A DNA stretch of 64,000 nucleotides from Ciceribacter sichuanensis (lineage in GTDB: Bacteria; Pseudomonadota; Alphaproteobacteria; Rhizobiales; Rhizobiaceae). A model generated the notes under the pieces. The model was not told the DNA's origin and made no database searches. It worked only from the letters and a program-made list of their open reading frames with translations. The DNA lies in assembly GCF_024055605.1 (NCBI RefSeq), contig NZ_JAMXLX010000003.1:186001-250000 (forward strand), written 5' to 3'. Shown here in pieces: positions 18,900-28,740 of this stretch (the first letter of the stretch is position 1; each line of letters starts with the position of its first letter). A program made the position numbers and the translations under genes.

Positions 18900-19486
18900 A
18901 CGCTCTCTCCCAGCGTCCCGATGCCCAGCGTGCGGCGACGCGCCCGCCCGGCCCCTGCCCGACCATCGAGACGAGGCGGCTGGTGCTGAGGCCTCACCGC
19001 ATGAGCGATGCCGATGCGATCGCCCAGTCGTTTTCGGACTATCAGGTCGTGCGGATGCTGGCGCGGGTGCCGGTTCCCTATGACCGGGAGGACGCGATCG
19101 ACTGGTTGAGCCGGGCGACCTCGGACATCACACCCGACTGGTCGTTCGCCATTACCCTTGGCGGTGACGACGTGCATATCGGCGCCGTCGGAATCGAACT
19201 TCGGCATGGCCAGTGGCATCTCGGCTATTGGCTGGATCGCTATTACTGGGGCAAGGGCATCATGTCCGAGGCGGCGGGAGCGGCGGTCGAGCGCTTTTTC
19301 CGGCGCATGCCCGACGAGGTGCTGCATTCCGGCGCTTTCGCCGACAATGCCGCTTCGCTGCGCATCCAGGAAAAGCTCGGCTTTGCGGTCACCCGCAGCG
19401 GCGATCTCTACTCGCGTTCCCGCAATGCGGTTGCGCCGCATATCGAGACGCAGGTCACGCAGGCGGATTTCCGGCCGGGTGCATGA
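18896..19486 (+). CDS. GNAT family N-acetyltransferase (second of a tandem pair)
   Basis: A second RimJ/RimL-type acetyltransferase, 196 residues, translationally coupled to the first by a four-base ATGA overlap. It opens with a proline-rich stretch and then 'TIETRRLVLRPHRMSDADAI'. Motif A is 'LGYWLDRYYWGKGIMSEAAG', and the C-terminal core is 'NAASLRIQEKLGFAVTRSGD'. Its domain order matches the upstream gene, so the pair looks like an old duplication that has diverged. Substrate unknown. Confidence 0.88.
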   Translation: MNALSQRPDAQRAATRPPGPCPTIETRRLVLRPHRMSDADAIAQSFSDYQVVRMLARVPVPYDREDAIDWLSRATSDITPDWSFAITLGGDDVHIGAVGIELRHGQWHLGYWLDRYYWGKGIMSEAAGAAVERFFRRMPDEVLHSGAFADNAASLRIQEKLGFAVTRSGDLYSRSRNAVAPHIETQVTQADFRPGA

Positions 19487-19544
19487 GAATAGGATACCGG
19501 GCGGGCACAAGCTGCCCGGTATCGCCAGTATTCAGGGCCGGGCA

Positions 19545-20402
19545 TCAGTCGAGCTCGACCCAGACCGGGAAATGATCGGAGCCTGGGGCGGAAATATCGA
19601 CATTCGCACTCTTCAGGCGAGGGGCGAGATCACCACTGAGGAAACAATAGTCGAGATGCTTGCGCACGGTGCGATCGGGACTCATCCAGCTGTAGCCTTC
19701 CGGGCTGTGGGCGCGGCGATGCGCCAGAGCATCGAGCGGCAGGTCGGCGCGTGGAACGCGACCGTAGAAGGCGTCGTCGAGGCCGACCATCTCGATATAT
19801 TCCGGCGACTCCGGCTCCATGTTGAAGTCGCCCATGATGAGATAGCCGGAGGGAAGTGGCAGATCCGGGAGTCCGAATTGACCGGCTCCCGTCAGCGCTC
19901 CGCCTTCGCGGCCAAAATTTGCGACACGCTCCTTGATGAAGCGGATCTGGGCGATCCGTTCGCCGGGCGAGACATGGTCGAGATGCAGGGAATAGACGCG
20001 CAGCGGGCCGCCCGGCGCGTCGATGACCGCTTCGACGGCGCCGCGCTGCAGGTTCAGCTTGTCATAGGTGCGGCTGCGCGGCAGGAGCAGGTTGCGGGTT
20101 GCGAGGATCGGATAGCGCGACAGCACCATGTTGCCGAACTGGAAACGCCGTTCGCTGCGGCGTCCTTCGATGATCTGATGGTCTATCAGGACATCGCATG
20201 CGGCCGCGAAGGCACAGAAGTAGTCGGGGAAGAGCTTGCCGAAGGTTTCGGCGAGATCGGCATGACCGTTTCGATGAAAACCGCGAGTGACTTCCTGCAA
20301 TGCGATGACATCCGCCTCCCGGATGCTGTCGGCGATCCGCACGGGATCGAATTTGTCATCCAGACCCATGCCGAACTGGATGTTGTAGCTGACGAACTTC
20401 AC
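19545..20402 (-). CDS. Endonuclease/exonuclease/phosphatase (EEP) superfamily protein
   Basis: Predicted metal-dependent phosphodiesterase or phosphatase, about 285 residues. It contains the EEP signatures: 'VSYNIQFGMG' at the N-terminus, the metal-binding Glu in 'VIALQEVTRG', 'VYSLHLDH', the Asp/Asn pair in 'YLIMGDFNMEPES', and the catalytic His in 'GSDHFPVWVEL'. No signal peptide is visible. I place the start at the GTG ending at 20402, which directly precedes 'KFVSYN' and has GGAGG upstream; the frame extends to 20489. It interrupts, on the opposite strand, a long run of plus-strand housekeeping genes. Confidence 0.82.
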   Translation of the reverse strand: MKFVSYNIQFGMGLDDKFDPVRIADSIREADVIALQEVTRGFHRNGHADLAETFGKLFPDYFCAFAAACDVLIDHQIIEGRRSERRFQFGNMVLSRYPILATRNLLLPRSRTYDKLNLQRGAVEAVIDAPGGPLRVYSLHLDHVSPGERIAQIRFIKERVANFGREGGALTGAGQFGLPDLPLPSGYLIMGDFNMEPESPEYIEMVGLDDAFYGRVPRADLPLDALAHRRAHSPEGYSWMSPDRTVRKHLDYCFLSGDLAPRLKSANVDISAPGSDHFPVWVELD

Positions 20403-20484
20403 GATACTCTTTGACCTCCGCTTCAACCGGCTATATCGATGGCCGCATAAATTCCGTACATCCCGACACGTTATCAATGGCTGA

Positions 20485-21555
<1,071 letters not shown>

Positions 21556-21556
21556 C

Positions 21557-22738
21557 ATGGCCGCCGCACGCAAATCGCTGACGCGCTACAAGCGCATCGT
21601 CATCAAGATCGGCTCGGCGCTGCTGGTTGATCGCGGCAGCGGCCTGAAGAAGAGCTGGCTTGATGCCATTTGCGACGATATCGCGGAACTCAAGGCGCGC
21701 GGCATCGATGTTCTTGTCGTTTCCTCGGGTGCGATTGCGCTCGGAAGAACGGTGCTCGACCTTCCATCCGGAGCGCTGAAGCTGGAGGAAAGCCAGGCGG
21801 CGGCGGCTGTCGGGCAGATTGCACTGGCGCGTCACTGGTCGGAAAGCCTTTCACGTTCCTCCATCGTTGCAGGCCAGATTCTTCTGACGCTCGGCGATAC
21901 TGAGGAACGCCGGCGTTATCTCAACGCGCGCGCAACGCTGAAGCAGCTTCTAAAGATCGGCGCGGTGCCGATCATCAACGAGAACGACACGGTCGCCACC
22001 ACCGAAATCCGCTATGGCGACAACGACCGGCTTGCCGCCCGCGTCGCCACCATGGCCGGGGCCGACCTGCTGGTGTTGTTGTCGGATATCGACGGTCTTT
22101 ACACGGCACCGCCTCATCTCGATCCGCAGGCGAAGTTCCTCGACGCGATTGCCGAGATCACGCCGGAGATCGAGGCGATGGCCGGCGGGGCGGCGTCCGA
22201 GTTCTCGCGCGGCGGCATGCGGACCAAGATCGATGCCGGCAAGATTGCGACCGGAGCGGGCTGCGCGATGATCATCGCTTCGGGCAAGGCCGATCACCCG
22301 TTGAAAAGCATCATCGATGGTGCGCGTCATTCATGGTTTGCGCCGTCTGCGGCGCCCGTCACCGCACGCAAGACCTGGATTGCCGGCCAGCTGCAGCCGG
22401 CGGGCGAACTGCATATCGATGCCGGCGCGCAGGGTGCGCTCAAGGCGGGCAAGAGCCTGCTTCCGGCCGGTGTGCGCATGGTTGCCGGCCAGTTCAGCCG
22501 CGGCGACACTGTTTCGGTGATCGGGACCGAGGGCCGCGAGATTGCCCGGGGGCTTGCCGGCTACGATGCCGACGATGCCCGCAAGATTGCCGGCCGCAAG
22601 TCCGGCGAGATCGAGGAAATCCTCGGCTATGCCGGCCGTTCGGCCATGATCCACCGGGACGATCTGGTGATGACCGATCCGGCGCATAAGCACGACTACC
22701 ATGCGAGTGCTGAAAACAAGGACGAAGCCCATGCTTGA
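21557..22738 (+). CDS. proB: Glutamate 5-kinase
   Basis: First enzyme of proline biosynthesis: phosphorylates glutamate to gamma-glutamyl phosphate, feedback-inhibited by proline. The amino-acid kinase domain starts '[20 protein letters not shown]' and includes '[14 protein letters not shown]', '[11 protein letters not shown]' and '[13 protein letters not shown]'. A C-terminal PUA domain ('[20 protein letters not shown]') makes the 393-residue, long-form enzyme. The ATG at 21557 follows the obgE stop by one base. The 3' end overlaps proA by eight bases. Confidence 0.95.
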   Translation: MAAARKSLTRYKRIVIKIGSALLVDRGSGLKKSWLDAICDDIAELKARGIDVLVVSSGAIALGRTVLDLPSGALKLEESQAAAAVGQIALARHWSESLSRSSIVAGQILLTLGDTEERRRYLNARATLKQLLKIGAVPIINENDTVATTEIRYGDNDRLAARVATMAGADLLVLLSDIDGLYTAPPHLDPQAKFLDAIAEITPEIEAMAGGAASEFSRGGMRTKIDAGKIATGAGCAMIIASGKADHPLKSIIDGARHSWFAPSAAPVTARKTWIAGQLQPAGELHIDAGAQGALKAGKSLLPAGVRMVAGQFSRGDTVSVIGTEGREIARGLAGYDADDARKIAGRKSGEIEEILGYAGRSAMIHRDDLVMTDPAHKHDYHASAENKDEAHA

Positions 22739-24017
22739 CAAGGCAAAAGCCAACCACACGGACATCGACGCCCTCATGCTCGATATCGGCCGCAGCGCCC
22801 GTGCTGCTGCCCGACCGTTGGCAATTGCCCCAACCGAGCAGAAGAATGCGGCGCTCGTTGCCATGGCCGATGCGATCCTGGCCGGTGAGGAGGCGATCCT
22901 TGCTGCCAATGCCATGGATGTCGCGAACGGCAAGGCATCGGGCCTGACGGGCTCCTTCATGGATCGCCTGACGCTCGATTCCGGCCGTGTCGCGGCCATC
23001 GCAAAGGGTATTCGGGAGGTTGCGGAGCTGAAGGATCCCGTCGGCGAAGTGATCGCCGCCTGGGAGCGTCCGAACGGTCTCAAGATCGAACGCGTGCGCA
23101 CGCCGCTTGGTGTGATCGGCGTGATCTATGAGAGCCGCCCGAACGTGACGGCGGATGCCGGTGCGCTGTGCCTGAAGGCCGGCAACGCCGTCATCCTGCG
23201 TGGCGGATCGGATTCGGTCCATTCCTCGCGAGCAATCCACGCCTGCCTCGTGAAGGGTCTGGAAAAGGCAGGCCTGCCGGCCGACACCATCCAGCTCGTT
23301 CCTGTTACGGATCGCGCCGCGGTCGGGGCCATGCTGACCGGCCTTGGTGGAGCAATCGACGTGATCGTGCCGCGTGGAGGCAAGAGCCTCGTCGCCCGCG
23401 TCCAGTCGGAGGCGCGCGTGCCGGTCTTCGCCCATCTGGAAGGCCTTTGCCATATCTACGTGGACGCTTCGGCTGATATCGAGATGGCCAGGAAGATCGT
23501 AGTCAATTCCAAGATGCGTCGTACTGGCATCTGCGGTTCGGCCGAAACCCTGCTGGTCGACAGCGCGGCGATCGGCACGCATCTGATGCCGCTTCTCGAC
23601 GCGCTGACGGAAGCGGGCTGCGAAATCCGTGCTTCGGCCACGGTGCTCAAGGTTCATCCCGGTTTCAAGGCTGCGACGGAAGAAGACTGGCGCACCGAAT
23701 ATCTCGACGCCATCATTTCCGTTGCGATCGTCGATGGTGTGTCGGGTGCGATCGACCACATCAACCGCTATTCGTCCAACCATACGGAAGCGGTCCTTGC
23801 GGAAAATCCTGAGGTCGTGGAGCGCTTCTTCAACGAGATTGATTCCGCGATCCTGCTGCATAACGCTTCCACCCAGTTCGCCGATGGCGGCGAATTCGGC
23901 ATGGGGGCTGAAATCGGCATTGCCACCGGCAAGATGCATGCGCGTGGTCCGGTCGGCGTCGAACAGCTCACATCCTTCAAGTACCGTGTGCGTGGCACCG
24001 GACAGGTGCGGCCCTGA
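22731..24017 (+). CDS. proA: Gamma-glutamyl phosphate reductase
   Basis: Second enzyme of proline biosynthesis: NADPH-dependent reduction of gamma-glutamyl phosphate to glutamate semialdehyde. It is 428 residues, an aldehyde dehydrogenase fold. The motif '[20 protein letters not shown]' is diagnostic, and the catalytic Cys lies in '[16 protein letters not shown]'. The C-terminal '[20 protein letters not shown]' is typical of ProA. The ATG at 22731 has AAGGA upstream, and its first eight bases overlap proB. Coupled synthesis fits the labile intermediate that passes between the two enzymes. Confidence 0.95.
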   Translation: MLDKAKANHTDIDALMLDIGRSARAAARPLAIAPTEQKNAALVAMADAILAGEEAILAANAMDVANGKASGLTGSFMDRLTLDSGRVAAIAKGIREVAELKDPVGEVIAAWERPNGLKIERVRTPLGVIGVIYESRPNVTADAGALCLKAGNAVILRGGSDSVHSSRAIHACLVKGLEKAGLPADTIQLVPVTDRAAVGAMLTGLGGAIDVIVPRGGKSLVARVQSEARVPVFAHLEGLCHIYVDASADIEMARKIVVNSKMRRTGICGSAETLLVDSAAIGTHLMPLLDALTEAGCEIRASATVLKVHPGFKAATEEDWRTEYLDAIISVAIVDGVSGAIDHINRYSSNHTEAVLAENPEVVERFFNEIDSAILLHNASTQFADGGEFGMGAEIGIATGKMHARGPVGVEQLTSFKYRVRGTGQVRP

Positions 24018-24018
24018 C

Positions 24019-24642
24019 GTGACGGCGAAAGACCCGATTGCCTACCGGTACCGATACATGCCGCATACCGAGCGAGGCATGGTGATCGGCCTGTTCGGCG
24101 GGTCTTTCAATCCGCCGCATGAAGGGCATACGCTGGTGGCCGAGATCGCAATCCGGCGTCTCGGTCTCGACCAGCTCTGGTGGATCGTGACGCCGGGCAA
24201 TCCTTTGAAGAGCCATAACAATCTTGCGCCGCTCTCCGAAAGGCTGGCGAAATGCGAGGAGATCGCCGCCGATCCCCGCATCAAGGTGACGGCATTCGAA
24301 CAAACGCTCGGCACCAGCTATACGGCGCGGACGCTCGATTATGTGAAGGCGCGCAACCCGCATGCTCGCTTTATCTGGATCATGGGTGCGGACAATCTCA
24401 AGTCGTTCCACAAGTGGCAGCATTGGCGTCGGATCGCGGAGACCTTCCCCATAGCGGTCATCGACAGGCCGGGTTCGACGCTTTCCTATCTTTCCTCGAA
24501 AATGGCGCGCACCTTCGATTATGCCCGCATCGACGAGGATGATGCCGGCGTGCTCTGGAAGAAGAAGGCTCCGGCCTGGACCTTCATCCACGGGCCGCGT
24601 TCACCCCTCAGTTCGACCGCGCTCCGGGAGGCTGCCGAATGA
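24019..24642 (+). CDS. nadD: Nicotinate-nucleotide adenylyltransferase
   Basis: Adenylates nicotinate mononucleotide to deamido-NAD in NAD biosynthesis. The nucleotidyltransferase motif is 'GLFGGSFNPPHEGHTLVAEI', followed by 'WWIVTPGNPLKS' and 'FIWIMGADNLKSFHKW'; the second nucleotide motif is 'LSSTALREAAE' at the very end. I place the start at GTG 24019, one base after the proA stop, because the frame from there is a plausible rhizobial N-terminus; ATG 24058 or 24082 could equally serve, and none has a clear Shine-Dalgarno. It is co-transcribed with proBA, then rsfS. Confidence 0.9.
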   Translation: MTAKDPIAYRYRYMPHTERGMVIGLFGGSFNPPHEGHTLVAEIAIRRLGLDQLWWIVTPGNPLKSHNNLAPLSERLAKCEEIAADPRIKVTAFEQTLGTSYTARTLDYVKARNPHARFIWIMGADNLKSFHKWQHWRRIAETFPIAVIDRPGSTLSYLSSKMARTFDYARIDEDDAGVLWKKKAPAWTFIHGPRSPLSSTALREAAE

Positions 24643-24804
24643 TGCCCTCCGCGCTGTCCACATAGCCAATTCGGGCTCTCTTGAAAGATTAATGGAACGG
24701 TGCCACCTTCTATGAGCGATTTCCCAACGAGGGAATCGCCGACGTGCTGTTCTGTTATGCCAAGGAAAGGAAAAACTCTGACAACAGTACACACCAAGGG
24801 AAAG

Positions 24805-25191
24805 ATGCCTGTCGTCCTTCCCAAAAGCCCGGAACGTGGCGCCGATGCCGCAGCCCGCGAGCTTGAGCTGGTCCTCGCAAGCCTCGAGGACTCCAAGGCA
24901 GAAGATATCGTCACCATCAACATTGCCGGAAAGTCCGCGCTGGGCGACTATATGGTCGTTGTCTCCGGGCGTTCGAACCGGCATGTGACCGCTATCAGCG
25001 AGCACCTGATGTCCGACCTCAAGGACGAGGGCTTCCGCTCCGCCCGTGTCGAGGGACTGGAAACGGGTGACTGGGTGCTGATAGACACCGGTGACGTGAT
25101 CGTGCATGTGTTCCGTCCTGAAATCCGCGAGTTCTACAACATCGAAAAGATGTGGGCGGCTCCGGATATCGATGAAGGGCGGCTGCACTAA
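24805..25191 (+). CDS. rsfS: Ribosome silencing factor RsfS
   Basis: Binds L14 on the 50S subunit and blocks subunit joining in poor nutrient conditions. The core is unmistakable: 'LEDSKAEDIVTINIAGKSAL', 'GDYMVVVSGRSNRHV', 'RVEGLETGDWVLIDTGDVIV' and 'HVFRPEIREFYNIEKMW'. From ATG 24805, which has AAGGGA five bases upstream, it is 128 residues. The frame is open further: a CTG at 24778 has AAGGAAAGG seven bases before it, and the peptide it would add (LTTVHTKGK) resembles rhizobial N-termini as I recall them, so CTG or ATG 24757 may be the real start. nadD-rsfS-rlmH is a conserved order. Confidence 0.9.
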   Translation: MPVVLPKSPERGADAAARELELVLASLEDSKAEDIVTINIAGKSALGDYMVVVSGRSNRHVTAISEHLMSDLKDEGFRSARVEGLETGDWVLIDTGDVIVHVFRPEIREFYNIEKMWAAPDIDEGRLH

Positions 25192-25306
25192 GCCATCGAC
25201 TGTCGGCCGGCTGCCGCTAACCCGGCAGTGAAGGAAGCCGAGCGATGCAGCGATCCAGACTATCGCTGCCGATCAGGTTTTGCGGCCGAAATGGATGGAG
25301 TGCGAC

Positions 25307-25789
25307 ATGCGAATTGGCATCTATGCCGTGGGCCGGCTGAAATCCGGGCCGGAGAAGGAACTTGCGTCCCGTTATCTGGACCGATTTGCAAAGGCAGGAC
25401 CGCCAAGCGGCCTCGAGCTTTCCCGCATGGTCGAGCTCCCCGAAAGCCGCGCGGGAAACGCTCAGACGCGCAAGCGTGAAGAAGCCGCCGAGCTGCTGAA
25501 AAGCATGCCGGACGGCGTGATGCTTCTTGTGCTCGACGAGCGCGGCAAGGCGCTCGATAGCGAGGAGTTCGCCGCGCTGCTCGGCGAACATCGCGACCGG
25601 GGCCAGCGTGATCTCGCAATCGTGATCGGCGGCGCCGATGGCGTCGATCCGGATCTTCGGGAGCGCGCAAAGGTCGTTCTCAACCTCGGAAGACTGACCT
25701 GGCCGCACCAACTCGTGCGGATCCTGATCGCAGAACAACTCTACCGGGCCGTCACCATTCTTTCCGGTCATCCCTATCACCGGGTCTGA
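25307..25789 (+). CDS. rlmH: 23S rRNA (pseudouridine1915-N3)-methyltransferase RlmH
   Basis: SPOUT-class methyltransferase that methylates pseudouridine 1915 in helix 69 of 23S rRNA on the assembled ribosome. It is 160 residues, typical length. Signatures are 'LLVLDERGKALDSEEFAALL', 'IVIGGADGVDPDLRERA', and the C-terminal 'TWPHQLVRILIAEQLYRA' and HPYHR. GGAG precedes the ATG at 25307. It follows rsfS by 115 bases on the same strand. Confidence 0.95.
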   Translation: MRIGIYAVGRLKSGPEKELASRYLDRFAKAGPPSGLELSRMVELPESRAGNAQTRKREEAAELLKSMPDGVMLLVLDERGKALDSEEFAALLGEHRDRGQRDLAIVIGGADGVDPDLRERAKVVLNLGRLTWPHQLVRILIAEQLYRAVTILSGHPYHRV

Positions 25790-25889
25790 TCCCGCCTGTT
25801 GCCGCATGGCGCTTTGCGCCCGAAGGCAAATCAGCGTAATTTCCGCGGCAAACCGGGAAAGTCCCTTGCGACAAGACGAACGACCATCC

Positions 25890-27365
25890 ATGCGAAAAGC
25901 CGCTATGGCCTCCGGACGCCGCCTCCTGCGCGCCGGCGCGGGCGGAGCGCTGGTGCTCGCTGCGGTCATGGCCGGACATGTGCTGCCGTCCGCAAGGGCG
26001 CAGGAACCGGCCGAACCAGCAGATCCGGCTGCTTCTGCCGCAGCGTCCCCCGCAACACCCGGCGTCGCACCCTCGGCAAATCCTGCTCCTGAATCCGGAG
26101 CGGATGATGCTGCGCAGGCGTTGCGCCTTAAACGGGACCAGATCGGCCGCGAACTGCAGGAGCTTTCCCGCAGTATGCAGCTTTCACAGGAGAAGTCCGA
26201 AAACCTGCAGCAGAGCATTTCCGCCATTGCCAAGACATCCGAGAGCCTGAAATCGGCGCTGATCGAATCCGCCTCACGGCGCAAGGATCTCGAGCGGAAG
26301 ATGGCCGAAGGCGAGCGAAAGCTTGCCGATTTCGGGATTCGGGAAGACAGGATCCGTCACTCGTTCAAGGAAAGGCGCGCGGTTCTCGCGGAGGTTCTGG
26401 CGGCGCTGCAGCGCATGGGTCGCAATCCGCCGCCGGCCCTTCTGGTCAGTCCGGACGATGCGCTTGCCTCGGTGCGTACGGCGATCCTGCTCGGAGCGGT
26501 GGTTCCCGGTGTTCGCAAGGAGACGGACCGGCTTGCCGCGGATCTTCAGGAGCTCATGAGGCTGCGTGATGAAGGCCAGAAGGAGATGACGAACCTCGTT
26601 GCGACTATGCAGAGCCGGCAGGAGGAAGAGCGGCGGATGGATCTGCTGCTCGTCGAAAACGACCGGCTTTCGAAGCAGAATGCCGAGGAACTCGATGCGG
26701 AGCGGCGGCGCGCGGAGCAGCTCGCCGAGCGCGCCTCCACCATGGAAGGCCTGATCGCCTCGCTCGAAAGCGAGACATCGTCGGTGCGCGAGGCGGCGGA
26801 AGCGGCGCGTGCGGAAGAAGATAAACGGCGGCAGCAGACCGAGGAACAAAAGCAGAAAGCGCGGGAGCTGGCGCTCTCGACATTGCCTGATAAAAACCGC
26901 ATTGCGCCCGCATATCCGTTCTCTGAACTGAAGCAGAAACTGGAACTGCCCGTGGCTGGCGATGTCCTGCGCCAGTTCGGCGATCCGGATGGTACGGGGC
27001 ACCCGGCCAGGGGCATGGTGATCGCGGCATCTGCCGGTGCGCTTGTTACGGCGCCTGCGGATGCCTGGGTGGTTTTCGCGGGGGAATTTCGCAGTTACGG
27101 ACAGATGGTGATCCTCAATACCGGCGACGGTTATCATGTCGTTCTCTCCGGCATGGACAGGATCAGCACCAGCCAGGGCAAGTTCGTGCTTTCAGGCGAA
27201 CCGCTGGCGGTGATGGGAGAAAAAAGAGTGGCGAGCGCGACGGGTTTGGCGCTGGAAACCGATCGTCCGACCCTTTACATTGAGTTTCGCAAAGATGGAA
27301 AACCGGTTGATTCCCGTCCGTGGTGGACCGGGAACGATTCTGGAAAGGCTGATAATGGTACGTAG
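25890..27365 (+). CDS. EnvC-like murein hydrolase activator (degenerate LytM domain)
   Basis: Periplasmic regulator that activates cell-wall amidases at division. A basic N-terminus and hydrophobic segment ending PSARA form a signal peptide, if the start is ATG 25890; the frame opens at 25806. Then come an Ala/Pro-rich linker, a long coiled coil (about residues 75-330, rich in Glu, Arg, Gln and Leu), and a C-terminal M23/LytM fold. The zinc ligands are lost: the HxGxD site reads ARGMV and the HLHFE site reads TLYIE. It should therefore be an activator, not a protease. The 3' end overlaps ctpA by 11 bases. EnvC next to a YibQ-like gene is also seen in E. coli. Confidence 0.85.
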   Translation: MRKAAMASGRRLLRAGAGGALVLAAVMAGHVLPSARAQEPAEPADPAASAAASPATPGVAPSANPAPESGADDAAQALRLKRDQIGRELQELSRSMQLSQEKSENLQQSISAIAKTSESLKSALIESASRRKDLERKMAEGERKLADFGIREDRIRHSFKERRAVLAEVLAALQRMGRNPPPALLVSPDDALASVRTAILLGAVVPGVRKETDRLAADLQELMRLRDEGQKEMTNLVATMQSRQEEERRMDLLLVENDRLSKQNAEELDAERRRAEQLAERASTMEGLIASLESETSSVREAAEAARAEEDKRRQQTEEQKQKARELALSTLPDKNRIAPAYPFSELKQKLELPVAGDVLRQFGDPDGTGHPARGMVIAASAGALVTAPADAWVVFAGEFRSYGQMVILNTGDGYHVVLSGMDRISTSQGKFVLSGEPLAVMGEKRVASATGLALETDRPTLYIEFRKDGKPVDSRPWWTGNDSGKADNGT

Positions 27366-28677
27366 GGTCTCTCTTGTTCTCGTCGGTGCACTGATGGGTG
27401 CGACTGCGATGAGCGTTCTTTATTCGGCCGGAATTCCTGCTCAGGCAGCGGGAGCCTCGACCTACAAGGAACTGTCGATCTTCGGCGACGTCTTCGAGCG
27501 CGTGCGTGCCCAGTACGTCACGCCGCCAGATGAGGAAAAGCTGGTTGAAAACGCCATCAACGGCATGCTGAGCTCGCTCGATCCGCATTCGGTCTACATG
27601 AATGCCAAGGACGCTGCCGACATGCAGACCCAGACCAAGGGTGAGTTCGGCGGCATCGGCATCGAAGTGACGATGGAAGACGAGATGGTCAAGGTCATCA
27701 CGCCGATCGACGACACGCCCGGCGCCAAGGCCGGCATTCTCGCTGGCGACTTCATCTCCGATATCAACGGCGAGTCCGTTCGCGGCCTGAAGCTGGAAGA
27801 GGCCGTCGACAAGATGCGCGGCCCGGTCAACACGCCGATCAAGCTCACCATCCTGCGCAAGGGCGCCGACAAGCCGATCGAGCTTAGCGTCGTGCGCGAA
27901 ATCATTCCGATCCGCGCGGTCAAGTCGCGCGTCGAAGGCGACGTCGGTTATCTCCGAGTGATCTCGTTCACCGAGAAGACCTATGACGACCTCGAAGCCG
28001 CGATCGCCAAGATCAAGAAGGAAGTCCCGGCCGACAAGCTGAAGGGCTTTGTCCTCGACCTCCGTCTCAACCCGGGCGGTCTGCTCGACCAGGCAATCTA
28101 TGTGTCGGACGCCTTCCTCGAGCGCGGCGAAGTGGTTTCCACGCGTTCGCGCGATCCGGAAGATACCCGCCGTTTCAACGCCAGCGCCGGCGACCTGACC
28201 GATGGCAAGCCGCTGATCGTGCTGGTCAATGGCGGTTCGGCCTCGGCTTCGGAAATCGTGGCCGGTGCGCTGCAGGATCTGAAGCGCGCGACCGTGCTCG
28301 GCACGCGTTCGTTCGGCAAGGGCTCCGTGCAGACCATCATTCCGATGGGTGAAAAGGGTGCTCTGCGCCTGACGACGGCGCTTTATTACACGCCGTCGGG
28401 CAAGTCGATCCAGGGCACCGGCATCGAGCCGGACGTCAAGGTCGAACAGCCGCTGCCGCCGGAACTTCAGGGCAAGGTTCGCTCCGAAGGCGAATCCGCT
28501 CTTCCGGGCCATATCAAGGGGCAGAACGAAAACGAGGAAGGCTCCGGCTCTTCGGCTTATGTTCCGCCGGAAGCCAAGGACGACCTCCAGCTCAACTACG
28601 CGCTCGATCTGCTGCGCGGCGTGAAGACGGATCCTTCCTTCCCGCCGGATCCGCAGAAGGCCGTCGTTTCGAAGTAA
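27355..28677 (+). CDS. ctpA: Carboxyl-terminal processing peptidase (S41A)
   Basis: Periplasmic serine protease of the tail-specific (CtpA/Prc) family, 440 residues. A signal sequence ('SLVLVGALMGATAMSVLYSA') is followed by a PDZ domain ('GIGIEVTMEDEMVKVITPID', 'AGILAGDFISDINGESV') and the catalytic domain. The nucleophile Ser lies in 'NGGSASASEIVAGAL' and the general-base Lys in 'GTRSFGKGSVQT'. The ATG at 27355 has AAAGG seven bases upstream and overlaps the envC end. Such proteases mature or degrade cell-envelope proteins, including peptidoglycan hydrolases, which fits the envC neighbour. Confidence 0.93.
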   Translation: MVRRVSLVLVGALMGATAMSVLYSAGIPAQAAGASTYKELSIFGDVFERVRAQYVTPPDEEKLVENAINGMLSSLDPHSVYMNAKDAADMQTQTKGEFGGIGIEVTMEDEMVKVITPIDDTPGAKAGILAGDFISDINGESVRGLKLEEAVDKMRGPVNTPIKLTILRKGADKPIELSVVREIIPIRAVKSRVEGDVGYLRVISFTEKTYDDLEAAIAKIKKEVPADKLKGFVLDLRLNPGGLLDQAIYVSDAFLERGEVVSTRSRDPEDTRRFNASAGDLTDGKPLIVLVNGGSASASEIVAGALQDLKRATVLGTRSFGKGSVQTIIPMGEKGALRLTTALYYTPSGKSIQGTGIEPDVKVEQPLPPELQGKVRSEGESALPGHIKGQNENEEGSGSSAYVPPEAKDDLQLNYALDLLRGVKTDPSFPPDPQKAVVSK

Positions 28678-28740
28678 ACGCTGAGGGCGCCGGAGCGATC
28701 CGGCGCCCGAACGCATCTGCGACCCGGGAGCGGAATAACC

